DNA of 64,000 bases. It comes from Alicyclobacillus tolerans (lineage in GTDB: Bacteria > Bacillota > Bacilli > Alicyclobacillales > Alicyclobacillaceae). Under the pieces are notes generated by a model. The model searched no databases and had not been told where the DNA came from. It saw only the letters and a list, made by a program, of their open reading frames with translations. A program made the position numbers and the translations under genes. The stretch covers positions 1-64,000 of the forward strand of contig NZ_FRAF01000005.1 of assembly GCF_900142255.1 (NCBI RefSeq), written 5' to 3'. The first letter of the stretch is position 1. Each line of letters begins with the position of its first letter. Shown one piece after another: positions 41,515-51,112 of the stretch.

Positions 41515-42975
41515 TTGTTTCGAACCTACCAGGTCTTCTGGAATCGTATGTTTCAGGTCATAGACGCCTGCATTGTCATTTTGTCGTTTTTTGTCGCTTG
41601 GCGTATCAAATTTGATACTGGACTTCTTCCTTACCGCGGACACGAACCATTGGCTAGCTTTTTGCCGGCCATTTTAATCAGTTTGCCGCTCTTCTGGCTG
41701 GCTAACTGGATAGGTGGTCTTTATAAGCCAATTCGTTCTCGCACTTTTTTTCAAGAAGGTGCGGCGCTCATTCGTTCGCTGTTTTTTGGCATGTTGTTTT
41801 TCATGAGTTTGCTCTATTTTCTCCATTTGGCTCAATTTTCGCGTGCCGTTCTGATTTTATTTGCAGTTGTCTATGCGGCGCTCATTGTTGTGGAGAGAAT
41901 AGCTGTCCGCGGTGCGCTCAGTTTGCTGCGCAGTCGCGGTTTTAACAAGAAATTTATTTTGCTCGTAGGTTATACGCCTGCCACAGCGCGGTTTATTGAA
42001 GCCATGGATGCGCATCCCTGGTTTGGCTATCATGTACTAGGATGTGTTTTACCGCAGGGGGCAAGTTTTATCACTCGTGAAAAACCTGCCTTGCCAGTTC
42101 TTGATTCTATAGACAATCTAGGTGATGTGCTTCATGAGCATTTGGTCGATCACGTTCTTATCTCGCTCTCCCGCCAGGATGTGTCTTATCTTCCGCATGT
42201 CATGAGTGTTTGTGAAACACATGGCGTGCAGTCGCTGATTCTCCCTGATTATTTCGATGTTCTGCCTGCTCGTCCACGCTTTGAGACATTCGCGGGTATG
42301 CCGTTGATTGATACGCGCTATGTGCCACTGGATGACGCTCTCAACGCTATGTTTAAGCGAGCGTTTGATATTTTATTTTCTGTACTTGTTTTAGTAGGCT
42401 TGTCTCCGCTCTATTTGGCTATTGCACTGGCGGTCAAACTGACCTCTCCTGGTCCTATCTTATTTAAACAGGAGCGAGTTGGCAAAAACCGCCGCTTGTT
42501 CACCATGTATAAGTTTCGTACCATGGTGGTGAATCCCTCAGTTTCATCGGTTGTTGAGAATGTTGATGGCAACCATGAAGTGGCGGTCACTCAGTTGGAA
42601 GCGGATTTGGGTTGGACGGTTCCCAACGATTCAAGGCGCACAGCGCTTGGCAAGTGGCTGCGAAAAACCAGTCTTGATGAGTTGCCGCAATTTTGGAATG
42701 TTTTGATTGGCGATATGAGTGTCATTGGCCCGCGTCCAGAACGTCCTCAGTTTGTCGATAAGTTCAAGGAGGAAGTTCCTAAATACATGGTCAAACACCG
42801 TGTGCGTCCGGGTATTACAGGTTGGGCGCAAGTCAATGGCTGGCGTGGCGATACTTCCATAGCGGAGCGAATCAAGTTTGACATCGATTATATTGAAAAT
42901 TGGTCATTGCTCCTTGATTTTCAAATCGTCTGGAAAACGCTGACGAGAGGGTTTGTGGATGAGAATGCGTATTGA
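41515..42975 (+). CDS. Polyprenyl-phosphate sugar-1-phosphate transferase initiating glycan synthesis
   Basis: 486 residues. Four N-terminal membrane helices, a nucleotide-binding-like middle (FILLVGYTPATARFIEAMDAHPWFGYHVLGC) and a C-terminal membrane-associated transferase domain. The latter shows KRAFDILFSVLVLVGL, SPGPILFKQERVG, MYKFRTM, TSLDELPQFWNVLIGDMSVIGPRPE and the conserved RPGITGWAQVNGWRGD. This is the WcaJ/WbaP-type (bacterial polyprenyl glycosylphosphotransferase) family. It puts the first sugar-1-phosphate, often glucose, on undecaprenyl phosphate. TTG at 41515 has a GGAGGG site six bases upstream. It heads the surface polysaccharide cluster that runs to 53.5 kb. Confidence 0.93.
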   Translation: MFRTYQVFWNRMFQVIDACIVILSFFVAWRIKFDTGLLPYRGHEPLASFLPAILISLPLFWLANWIGGLYKPIRSRTFFQEGAALIRSLFFGMLFFMSLLYFLHLAQFSRAVLILFAVVYAALIVVERIAVRGALSLLRSRGFNKKFILLVGYTPATARFIEAMDAHPWFGYHVLGCVLPQGASFITREKPALPVLDSIDNLGDVLHEHLVDHVLISLSRQDVSYLPHVMSVCETHGVQSLILPDYFDVLPARPRFETFAGMPLIDTRYVPLDDALNAMFKRAFDILFSVLVLVGLSPLYLAIALAVKLTSPGPILFKQERVGKNRRLFTMYKFRTMVVNPSVSSVVENVDGNHEVAVTQLEADLGWTVPNDSRRTALGKWLRKTSLDELPQFWNVLIGDMSVIGPRPERPQFVDKFKEEVPKYMVKHRVRPGITGWAQVNGWRGDTSIAERIKFDIDYIENWSLLLDFQIVWKTLTRGFVDENAY

Positions 42976-43966
42976 AAAGAAAGATGAAAAATCTGGATTG
43001 GCAGACTATTCATCGTCTAATCAACCCTTCGTACAGGTGCAAATGGTAACTTATAATCATGAAAATTGGATAGAACGCACCTTATTATCTATTCTTCATC
43101 AAACATATCAACTTATAAGAATTTTAGTCATAGATAACAATTCTTCCGATCAAACAGTTTCCAAAATACATGCTCTTTTTCCGGATATAGAAGTCATTGA
43201 AAATCAGAGAAATATTGGATATTCTGCTGCGCATAATCTTGGTTTCCAAAATGCTTTGGAATCTGATATAGAATGGGTCATGACCATCAATCCGGATGTC
43301 GAACTATTACCTGATTATGTTGAAAAGATCATGTATCGTATACATGATTTTCCGGATGCAGGTGGTTTTACGGGGAAATTGCTTAGGGGTAAAGAAAATC
43401 CAGACAACCAGATTATTGATAGCACAGGCTTGGTTAAAGGCCCGTTTTTTCATGTTTTCGATCGCGGTGCTAATTGTAAAGATTCTCCTTCTAACAGTTC
43501 TTCAAATGAGGTTTGGGGAGTTTGCGGTGCTGCTGCAATTTATTTTTTACCTATGTTCATGGATATTCAAATGTGGAATGGAAATTATTTTGATGAATCT
43601 TTTTTTATTTACAAAGAAGATGTTGATGTTTGCTGGCGTTCACAAATTCGCGGATGGAAATTTTACTATATTGCTGATGCTGTTGCCTACCATAATCGGG
43701 GATGGAAAAAGAATTCACCGCCTTCTCAACTAGCAATAATTCATTCGTTTGCCAATCAAATTGCGCTATTGATGACATACGCAGAGAACCCACTCTATAA
43801 ATTCCTTTGTATGATGGTAGAGTTCATTAGGTTGATGAGAATATTCATTGTTCATCCAAGTTTAGCCACACAGATATTACAAAAAATATTTAAACAATAT
43901 CATTTTGTCATACAAAAGAAAGCTTTTTATCGGGAAAATTCAGAATGGCGGGAGGTGAGCAGCTAA
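42959..43966 (+). CDS. Family 2 glycosyltransferase (rhamnosyltransferase-like)
   Basis: About 335 residues with one GT-A domain: QVQMVTYNHENWIERTLLSIL, VIDNNSSDQTV, then VMTINPDVELLPDYVE as the DXD-like nucleotide-sugar site and YKEDVDVCWRSQIRGWKFYYI near the acceptor region. This layout is typical of WbbL/RfbF rhamnosyltransferases, and the neighbouring dTDP-rhamnose genes fit. ATG 42959 has GAGGG seven bases upstream and overlaps the previous gene. From here the sequence becomes clearly more AT-rich than the flanking clusters, suggesting acquisition or replacement. It runs directly into the next glycosyltransferase. Confidence 0.85.
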   Translation: MRMRIEKKDEKSGLADYSSSNQPFVQVQMVTYNHENWIERTLLSILHQTYQLIRILVIDNNSSDQTVSKIHALFPDIEVIENQRNIGYSAAHNLGFQNALESDIEWVMTINPDVELLPDYVEKIMYRIHDFPDAGGFTGKLLRGKENPDNQIIDSTGLVKGPFFHVFDRGANCKDSPSNSSSNEVWGVCGAAAIYFLPMFMDIQMWNGNYFDESFFIYKEDVDVCWRSQIRGWKFYYIADAVAYHNRGWKKNSPPSQLAIIHSFANQIALLMTYAENPLYKFLCMMVEFIRLMRIFIVHPSLATQILQKIFKQYHFVIQKKAFYRENSEWREVSS

Positions 43967-44857
43967 ATGGTCTCAGTACTCTTAGTTACTTATCAATCGT
44001 CAAAAGTATTAGAATCATGCTTAAAACATTTGGCGGATTGTTCCTTGGCAGATCAATTGGAAATCATATTGGTGGATAATGCATCAAGAATGGAAGATTG
44101 GAAGTATACAAAAAAATTATTGGATATGTATCAAGAGAATTTCTATAGTGTAAAGTCGATGAGACTAGATAAAAATCTTGGTTATGCTTTTGCGAATAAC
44201 AGAGGGGCGGAGAATGTTGAGGGAGAGTATTTGTTATTGCTCAACCCAGATTGTTATGTAGGAAAGGATGCTATTGAAAAATGTTTGCATGTTCTTGAAA
44301 ACAGAAAAGATATAGGGGCGGTTGGCTGTCAATTAAGGATGCCAAATGGTGAACTTGATTTAGCCTGCAAGCGTTCACTTCCTACATTATGGAATTCAGC
44401 AATGAAATTTTCAGGAATGGCTAAAAGATTTTCTCAAGCAAAATGGATTGCCAGTTACAATTTGACCTATTTACCAGATGATATTTCTTGTGAAGTAGGT
44501 TGTATTTGTGGAGCATTCCTATTAACACGCACGAGTCTATATCGGGAACTATCTGGATTAGATGAAGATTATTTTATGTATGGTGAAGATATTGATTTTT
44601 GTAAGAGATTAAAAGATAGAGGATTTTTGATTTGGTATTTAGGTGAAACGACATCTATTCATGTGAAGGGCGGTAATGGAGGAAAAAAATCAAAGAAAAG
44701 TTTGCATTCCTTTTATAATTCCATGGATATTTATTTTCGAAAAAATTCTAACCATGCTCGTTTGAGCATTTGGATGGTTCAATGTCTTATACAAATTATT
44801 TTATTTCTTCATAAATTAAAATTTGATTGGGTTTCCAAAAGTATTAAAAATGTATGA
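43967..44857 (+). CDS. Family 2 glycosyltransferase
   Basis: 296 residues, one GT-A domain: VSVLLVTYQSSKVLESCLKHL, IILVDNASRM, LGYAFANNRGAE and LLLLNPDCYVGKDAIEKCLHVLE. YGEDIDFCKRLKDRGFLIWYL is the typical ED-type acceptor motif of rhamnosyltransferase-like enzymes. It is probably involved in extending the same glycan as the preceding transferase, with which it is adjacent (stop and start touch). Codon use is strongly AT-biased. The C-terminus has an amphipathic helix that could bind the membrane. Sugar donor is unknown; dTDP-rhamnose is plausible. Confidence 0.85.
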   Translation: MVSVLLVTYQSSKVLESCLKHLADCSLADQLEIILVDNASRMEDWKYTKKLLDMYQENFYSVKSMRLDKNLGYAFANNRGAENVEGEYLLLLNPDCYVGKDAIEKCLHVLENRKDIGAVGCQLRMPNGELDLACKRSLPTLWNSAMKFSGMAKRFSQAKWIASYNLTYLPDDISCEVGCICGAFLLTRTSLYRELSGLDEDYFMYGEDIDFCKRLKDRGFLIWYLGETTSIHVKGGNGGKKSKKSLHSFYNSMDIYFRKNSNHARLSIWMVQCLIQIILFLHKLKFDWVSKSIKNV

Positions 44858-44875
44858 TTGTAAAGGAGATTATAA

Positions 44876-45937
44876 ATGAAGGCACTCATATTGAGCGGTG
44901 GGACAGGAAGTCGATTAAGACCTTTAACATACACGAATGCCAAACAATTAATTCCAGTTGCTAATAAACCGATTCTTTATTATGCTATCGAGGCCATTAA
45001 GGAAGCGGGTATAGAAGAAATAGGGGTTATTGTTGGAGAAACCAAAGATGAAGTGATTTCCGCATTAGGTGATGGTAGTGAGTGGGGAGTGAGTTTTACA
45101 TACATTCCTCAAGAGGCGCCACTTGGATTGGCGCATGCTGTTAAAATAGCGGAAGATTTTATTGGACAAGATGATTTTCTTATGTTTTTAGGAGACAATT
45201 TGGTTAGACAGGGAGTTAAATCATTTGTTGAACAATTTCAGAGAGAGAAGCCTAATTCACTAATTCTTTTGTCACGTGTAGATGAACCACAAAGATTTGG
45301 TGTTGCTGAACTGGATGGTGGAAGAGTTATACGTTTGGTTGAGAAACCCAAAAATCCACCAAGTGATTTGGCGCTTGTTGGAGTATATCTTTTTGATAAT
45401 CATATTTTTCAAGCTGTACATTCGATTCAGCCTTCTTGGCGTAATGAATTAGAGATAACAGACGCTATTCAATATCTTGTTGATCAAAACTTTAGAGTGG
45501 ATGCGCACATTATTGATGGATGGTGGAAAGATACAGGGAAACCAGAGGATGTCTTGGAAGCTAACAGAATGATGCTGGAACAAATTGATTCTCGAGTGGA
45601 TGGTTATGTATGTGAACATTCACAAATTATAGGACGAGTTGTTGTTGAAAAAGGAGCAAAAGTCATCAAAAGCACATTGCGAGGTCCACTGATTATAGGT
45701 AGCGGTAGTGTTGTTGAGGATACGTATATTGGACCATTTACAGCCATTTCGGAGAATGTAGAAATAAAAAATAGTGAAATAGAAAATAGCATAGTATTAA
45801 AAGAAGTGAAAATTTCCGATATACAGTGCAGGATAGATTTTAGTTTAATTGGCAAGGGAGTAAAAATACAAAAACAGAATAATAAACCAAAAGCATATAA
45901 TTTTGTTATTGGAGATAATGGGCAAATAGATTTGTAA
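44876..45937 (+). CDS. rmlA: Glucose-1-phosphate thymidylyltransferase (long form, RmlA-like)
   Basis: 353 residues. The N-terminal nucleotidyltransferase domain has LSGGTGSRLRPLTYTNAKQLIPVANKPILYYAIEAI, MFLGDNL and a VEKPKNPPSDLALVGVYLFD block. A C-terminal left-handed beta-helix (about residues 240-350, hexapeptide-like repeats) makes this the long form, as in StrD or archaeal RmlA, not the ~290-residue RfbA. It makes dTDP-glucose from dTTP and glucose-1-phosphate, the first step to dTDP-L-rhamnose. The other three genes lie at 51.1-53.5 kb, so RmlA is separated from RmlBDC by the exporter and a giant transferase. AAAGGAG precedes the ATG. Confidence 0.9.
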   Translation: MKALILSGGTGSRLRPLTYTNAKQLIPVANKPILYYAIEAIKEAGIEEIGVIVGETKDEVISALGDGSEWGVSFTYIPQEAPLGLAHAVKIAEDFIGQDDFLMFLGDNLVRQGVKSFVEQFQREKPNSLILLSRVDEPQRFGVAELDGGRVIRLVEKPKNPPSDLALVGVYLFDNHIFQAVHSIQPSWRNELEITDAIQYLVDQNFRVDAHIIDGWWKDTGKPEDVLEANRMMLEQIDSRVDGYVCEHSQIIGRVVVEKGAKVIKSTLRGPLIIGSGSVVEDTYIGPFTAISENVEIKNSEIENSIVLKEVKISDIQCRIDFSLIGKGVKIQKQNNKPKAYNFVIGDNGQIDL

Positions 45938-45951
45938 AATTGGAGGATATA

Positions 45952-46728
45952 ATGTTTTCGAGAATTCGAGAGGTTTACGATTATCGAACTATGTTTTGGG
46001 GATTGGTTACCTCAGATTTAAGAACAAGATATAAAGGATCAGTGCTTGGGTTCCTGTGGACATTTTTAAATCCTTTATTGATGCTATTGGTCTATTCAGC
46101 AGTTTTTTCGTTAATTATGAGATCGAATATCCCGCATTATGCAGCTTTTCTTTTTATAGGCTTGTTAGCATGGAATTTATTTTCAACTTCATTGAGTTCT
46201 GCATCTGGTGTTATTGTAAGACAAGCATCTTTAGTCAAAAAAATCTACTTTCCAAGAGAAATTTTACCACTTGCTATTGTGGCTTCAAGTGTAATTAATT
46301 ATATATTTTCACTAGCGATATTAATACCGTTCTTGATATTATCAGGAATTTATCCTTCGTGGTCCTGGTGTCTGTTACCGTTGGTTTTGCTGTTTGAGGC
46401 AATTGCAACAGCAGGTTTTGCACTTTTGTTTTCATCTATTAATGTATATTTAAGAGATGTAGAGCATGTTCTTAATATATTTTTAATGGCTTGGTTTTAT
46501 GTAACACCTGTTGTTTATTCTTTGAGTATGATTCCACATAAGTATGCAGAGTTTTTTAAATTAAATCCAATAACGGATTTCGTTGTTTCTTTTCAAGGAA
46601 TCCTTTATTATCATCAACCGTTAAGATGGAAGCTGTTTGCATATGCAGTATTATTTAGTTTGATAATTTTAGGGATTGGCTGGATGATATTTAATAAATT
46701 GAATCGTCGATTTGCGGAGGAAGTTTAG
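45952..46728 (+). CDS. ABC-2 type polysaccharide exporter permease (Wzm-like)
   Basis: 258 residues with six membrane segments and the ABC-2 permease signature: SDLRTRYKGSVLGFLWTFLNPLLMLLVYSAVFS at the N-terminus and FYVTPVVYSLSMIPHKYAEFFKLNPIT in the second half. This is the TagG/Wzm/RfbA (ABC) group that moves undecaprenyl-linked glycans across the membrane. The ATG at 45952 has GGAGG five bases upstream. It pairs with the ATPase gene that follows after one base. The exported glycan is therefore likely assembled in the cytoplasm by the neighbouring transferases. Confidence 0.92.
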   Translation: MFSRIREVYDYRTMFWGLVTSDLRTRYKGSVLGFLWTFLNPLLMLLVYSAVFSLIMRSNIPHYAAFLFIGLLAWNLFSTSLSSASGVIVRQASLVKKIYFPREILPLAIVASSVINYIFSLAILIPFLILSGIYPSWSWCLLPLVLLFEAIATAGFALLFSSINVYLRDVEHVLNIFLMAWFYVTPVVYSLSMIPHKYAEFFKLNPITDFVVSFQGILYYHQPLRWKLFAYAVLFSLIILGIGWMIFNKLNRRFAEEV

Positions 46729-46729
46729 A

Positions 46730-47482
46730 ATGGCACAAGTGGATTATGCAATTAGAGTGAAGAATGTAACAAAGAAATTTAAGATATACGGGGAGAGAAA
46801 CCAGACTTTAAAAGAGAAGCTTCTATATGCAGGCAGAGCAAAACACAAAGAATTTATTGCACTTGATAATGTATCTTTAGATATAGAGAGAGGTACAACT
46901 ATAGGGCTTATTGGTGTGAATGGTTCTGGTAAAAGCACATTGTTAAAAATTATTTCAAGAATATTATATCCAGATACAGGAACTGTAGAAGTAAATGGTA
47001 GAGTTTCAAGTTTGTTGGAACTTGGAGCTGGGTTTCATCCGGAGTTTACTGGGTTAGAAAATATTTTTCTTAATGGTTCATTAATGGGGCTTTCTAAAAA
47101 AGAATTAAGCAAACGCGTGGATGAGATAATTGAGTTTTCTGAACTCGGTGATTTTATTTATGAACCGATTCGTGGCTATTCATCTGGAATGTATATGAGA
47201 CTAGCGTTTTCTATAGCAACACTGATTGAGCCAGATATATTGTTGCTAGATGAAGTCCTAGCCGTCGGAGATGCGGCTTTTCAAGCGAAATGTATGAGAA
47301 AAATGGAAGAATTAAAAAATAAAAATAGGACAATTGTACTGGTAAGTCATGATTCAAACGCTGTAAGGAGGATATGTGATGAAGTCGTTTGGCTACATTG
47401 TTCGAAAATCTTTGAAATTGGCAACAAAGATATAGTTATTGATAAGTATAATGAATCCTTTATGGAAAAACAGTTAATATAA
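46730..47482 (+). CDS. Polysaccharide ABC exporter ATPase (Wzt/TagH-like)
   Basis: 250 residues. Walker A is GVNGSGKST (about residues 60-68), the signature is YSSGMYMRLAFS, and Walker B is LLLDEVLAVGD. LLELGAGFHPEFTGLENIFLNG is characteristic of the TagH/Wzt group. The protein ends soon after the ABC core, so the C-terminal carbohydrate-binding domain of many Wzt proteins is missing; export may not depend on a chain-end modification. GGAGGAAG before ATG 46730. It partners the permease just upstream. Confidence 0.93.
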   Translation: MAQVDYAIRVKNVTKKFKIYGERNQTLKEKLLYAGRAKHKEFIALDNVSLDIERGTTIGLIGVNGSGKSTLLKIISRILYPDTGTVEVNGRVSSLLELGAGFHPEFTGLENIFLNGSLMGLSKKELSKRVDEIIEFSELGDFIYEPIRGYSSGMYMRLAFSIATLIEPDILLLDEVLAVGDAAFQAKCMRKMEELKNKNRTIVLVSHDSNAVRRICDEVVWLHCSKIFEIGNKDIVIDKYNESFMEKQLI

Positions 47483-47533
47483 AACGTTTTCTAAAGTTAT
47501 TTTGATAATTTGATTAATGTTGAGAGGGATAAA

Positions 47534-50500
47534 ATGAATAATATATCAGAGAATGATATGAAAAATTTTATTGTTGCTTTGCAAAATTTAAATATTCCTG
47601 AATTAAGAACGGACGTTACATCTTGGCATGGACATATGCCATTTGCATTTTTTTTAATTGCTGCAATAAAGCCTAAGCTGTTTGTTGAATTAGGAACTCA
47701 TAAGGGGGATTCTTATTGTAGTTTTTGCCAAGCTGTAAAATTATACAATATTAATACTCAATGTTATGCTGTTGATACATGGAAAGGAGATATACATGCA
47801 GGTTTCTATGAAGAAAATATTTATAATGAACTTCTGAAGTACAATAATGAACGATATGGTGATTTCTCAACTTTAATACGAACTACGTTTGATGAGGCAA
47901 AAAATTATTTTGAGAATAACACAATTGATTTATTACACATAGATGGATTACATACTTATGAAGCTGTAAAAAACGACTTTTTAAATTGGTATCCAAAATT
48001 AAGTGAAAAAGCAGTTGTTATTTTTCATGATACACAAGTTAAAGATTCTAGCTTTGGTGTATGGAAATTCTGGGAGGAAATCAAAAATCATTATCCTAAT
48101 TTTGAAATAAAAATTTCAAATGGATTAGGATTAATAGCTGTTGGAAAAGAGATTCCAAGTGGAATCAAGCCTATATTATTTGATAAAAATAGTTCTGAAT
48201 TAATGACAAACATTATTACATATGCTGGAAAACTAATTTTAGAAAATGATTTAAATATAAAGTTGTTAAATGAGTTGCATGCTTTTCTAGACATTGAAAA
48301 TTTGAATATTGAAAATCTATCAAGCTATTTTATGAAATTATATTGGGGAAAGGATGATTTGGAATTTTCAGAGCAAATTTCTCAAGAAGTATCCTTAAGA
48401 AAAATAATTATAAATAAAGAAAATCTCAAAATAAATTTTAAAATCCAAAATGAATATTTTAAAGTAAGAATTGATCCAGTAAATGCTCCAGCAATTATTG
48501 GTGATTTTAAAATCTTTTTGTATAAGAAAGAAGCATTAATGAAACCGATTGAATTGAATCTTTTGGATCTTCAATGTAATAATATATTGATTAAAGATAA
48601 TAAATTAATTTGTTTAAATAACGATCCTCAAATTATAATCAAAAATATCAATATAAATGATTATGATGAATTATGTGTACAATTTGGTTCTATAAAAATT
48701 ATTAATCAAGAATTCGCTGATATTATTGAAGATTTTAATTCTGATTTAACCCGAATGAATGAAAGTGGAGATATATTAATAAACCAACTAAATCAAATGG
48801 AAATAGAGATAAATAAATTAAAATCATTTATTAAAGACAAAGAAAATGAACTTCAAATTTTAAGTGAAAAAAATAAAATAATCAAAGAAGAAAATCATAA
48901 AATAAAAGAAAAGATCAAATTTTTAGATGAAAGTTTAAATTCAATTATAAACACAAAGGGTTGGAAGATGCTAAATTTTTTGAGAGTTATAAGAAATTAT
49001 ATAAAACATCCGTTTTTTTATTTGAACAAGATATTTTTATCAATAAAAAGGTTTGGAATAAGGCAAACGATGCATCGGATTTATAATAAAACAATTACTG
49101 AATTGAATTCAAATATTGTTTCATATGATCATTGGCAGAAAAATAATGAGATTGAATTTTTAAATAAAAAAAATCAAATTGAGGCTGAAATAAGTAGTTG
49201 GAAAGAAAAACCGCTTATTTCGGTAGTTATGCCAACTTTTAATACAAAGGTTGAATGGCTAAATGATGCAGTTAATTCGTTGCTTATTCAACCCTATAGC
49301 AACTGGGAACTTATAATTTCTGATGATAATTCATCGGATAGAAATACAGTAAATAAACTTAGTGAATTAAGTAAGGTTGATAGTCGAATTAAGGTTTTTA
49401 TCAATAAAAAAAATAGTGGAATTAGCCAAAATACAAATATTGCAATCTCAAATGCGTGTGGGAAATTAATTACTTTTCTTGATCATGATGATACGCTTGC
49501 GCCATATGCATTATATGAAGTGGCAAAAAAATGGAATGAAACTCATTTTGATATATTATATTCAGATGAAGATAAAATAGGAGAAAAAGGATATGAAGAT
49601 GCTTTTTTTAAACCAGATTATTCCGCTGATTATTTACTATCATGCAATTATATAAACCACATTACTGTATATAAAAGAGATTTGCTTGATAAAGTAGGAA
49701 ATTTAAATAGTGAATATGATGGGGTACAAGATTATGATCTTTTATTAAGGATGACAGAGGTATCGAACATAATTGTTCATGTTCCAAAAATTCTTTATCA
49801 TTGGAGAAGAGTGCCAGGTTCTACTGCTTCATCATTTGACTCTAAGTCATATGCGCAAGAAGCAGGAAAAAAAGCCATTCAAGCTGCATTAATTCGTCGC
49901 GGCGAGGATGCAATAGTGCTTGATACAATTATACCGGGGCATTATAGAGTTGAAAGAAGGATAGTAGAAGAACCATTAGTATCAATAATTATTCCCATTC
50001 GAGATAATTTTGAATTATTGAAGAATTGTTTGGATAGTATTAAAAAAAGTAGTTATAAGAATATTGAAATTCTAATAGTGGACAATGGTAGTAAGGATAA
50101 AAATACATTAGAGTATCTTGAATCTTTGCGCGAATATAAAATTCTTAGGTATGATATTCCATTTAATTATTCGAAATTAAATAATCTTGCAGTTAAAGAG
50201 TCGACGGGAGCATATCTATTGTTCCTTAATAATGATATAGAAGTGATTTCAGAGGATTGGATAGAACAAATGTTGCAACATGCACAACGTAAAGAAGTGG
50301 GAGTGGTAGGAGCAAAATTATATTATCCCAATAATAAAGTACAGCATGCAGGTGTGATATTGGGGATTGGTGGTATTGCTGGGCACTCGCATAAATTTAG
50401 TAATAAATATTCAAGTGGATACTTTTCTATGCTTGTAGATATTCGAAACTATTCAGCGGTAACTGCTGCATGTATGATGGTACCAAGGAATGTGTTTGAA

Positions 50501-51061
50501 AAAGTAGGAGGATTTAATGATGAATATCTAGCTGTTGCTTTTAACGATGTTGATTTGTGTTTAAGAATAAGAGAGGCTGGATATCTTTGCGTATTTACAC
50601 CATATGCAGAGTTAATGCACTACGAATCATTATCACGAGGGAAAAATGTGAACTATAATGAAGTATTTTATATGCAAAAAAAATGGGATCATATTATAAA
50701 GAAAGACCCATACTATAATATAAATCTTTCATTACTGTACGAGGATTTTAGATTCGACGCTTCGCGCAGCACTAAATTTGTTCCTAGTTTAAAAAAACTA
50801 ATGGAAATAGCGGAAAATGTAATTGATTATAATAGAACAAATAATGAAAAAGGCAAGTTAAAAAATGCAGTTGATAGGATAATAGAAATTATGTATTCAA
50901 GACCAGATTTATTAAAAGAGTTTTATGAAAAAAATGAGGAGCTTGATATGGCAGGTCTTATTAATTGGGCATTAGAAATAGGGATTAAATACGATAGTAG
51001 TAAAGAATTACTCGTAGAATTTCAAAACGATTATAAACATATACAAAATATATTAAATTAG
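47534..51061 (+). CDS. Giant multidomain transferase: methyltransferase-like, coiled coil, two GT2 domains
   Basis: About 1175 residues. Residues about 20-210 form a SAM-dependent methyltransferase-like domain (LFVELGTHKGDSYCSF, LLHIDGLHTYEAVKNDF, VIFHDTQVKD). A beta-rich segment and a coiled coil (about 395-470) follow. The first GT2 domain starts at about 555 (PLISVVMPTFNTKVEWLNDAV, SDDNSSD, FLDHDDTLAPYAL) and the second at about 815 (LVSIIIPIRDNFELLKNCLDSI, VDNGSKD, FNDVDLCLRIREAGYL). It probably adds and methylates sugars of the surface glycan. Base composition is very AT-rich, unlike the rml genes downstream, pointing to separate origin. GAGGG before ATG 47534. No transposase scar is visible. 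Confidence 0.87.
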   Translation: MNNISENDMKNFIVALQNLNIPELRTDVTSWHGHMPFAFFLIAAIKPKLFVELGTHKGDSYCSFCQAVKLYNINTQCYAVDTWKGDIHAGFYEENIYNELLKYNNERYGDFSTLIRTTFDEAKNYFENNTIDLLHIDGLHTYEAVKNDFLNWYPKLSEKAVVIFHDTQVKDSSFGVWKFWEEIKNHYPNFEIKISNGLGLIAVGKEIPSGIKPILFDKNSSELMTNIITYAGKLILENDLNIKLLNELHAFLDIENLNIENLSSYFMKLYWGKDDLEFSEQISQEVSLRKIIINKENLKINFKIQNEYFKVRIDPVNAPAIIGDFKIFLYKKEALMKPIELNLLDLQCNNILIKDNKLICLNNDPQIIIKNININDYDELCVQFGSIKIINQEFADIIEDFNSDLTRMNESGDILINQLNQMEIEINKLKSFIKDKENELQILSEKNKIIKEENHKIKEKIKFLDESLNSIINTKGWKMLNFLRVIRNYIKHPFFYLNKIFLSIKRFGIRQTMHRIYNKTITELNSNIVSYDHWQKNNEIEFLNKKNQIEAEISSWKEKPLISVVMPTFNTKVEWLNDAVNSLLIQPYSNWELIISDDNSSDRNTVNKLSELSKVDSRIKVFINKKNSGISQNTNIAISNACGKLITFLDHDDTLAPYALYEVAKKWNETHFDILYSDEDKIGEKGYEDAFFKPDYSADYLLSCNYINHITVYKRDLLDKVGNLNSEYDGVQDYDLLLRMTEVSNIIVHVPKILYHWRRVPGSTASSFDSKSYAQEAGKKAIQAALIRRGEDAIVLDTIIPGHYRVERRIVEEPLVSIIIPIRDNFELLKNCLDSIKKSSYKNIEILIVDNGSKDKNTLEYLESLREYKILRYDIPFNYSKLNNLAVKESTGAYLLFLNNDIEVISEDWIEQMLQHAQRKEVGVVGAKLYYPNNKVQHAGVILGIGGIAGHSHKFSNKYSSGYFSMLVDIRNYSAVTAACMMVPRNVFEKVGGFNDEYLAVAFNDVDLCLRIREAGYLCVFTPYAELMHYESLSRGKNVNYNEVFYMQKKWDHIIKKDPYYNINLSLLYEDFRFDASRSTKFVPSLKKLMEIAENVIDYNRTNNEKGKLKNAVDRIIEIMYSRPDLLKEFYEKNEELDMAGLINWALEIGIKYDSSKELLVEFQNDYKHIQNILN

Positions 51062-51112
51062 TTAGCATGGTTATGAAATCTAATCAAACTTTTTATCCCC
51101 CCGGAGGTTCTC

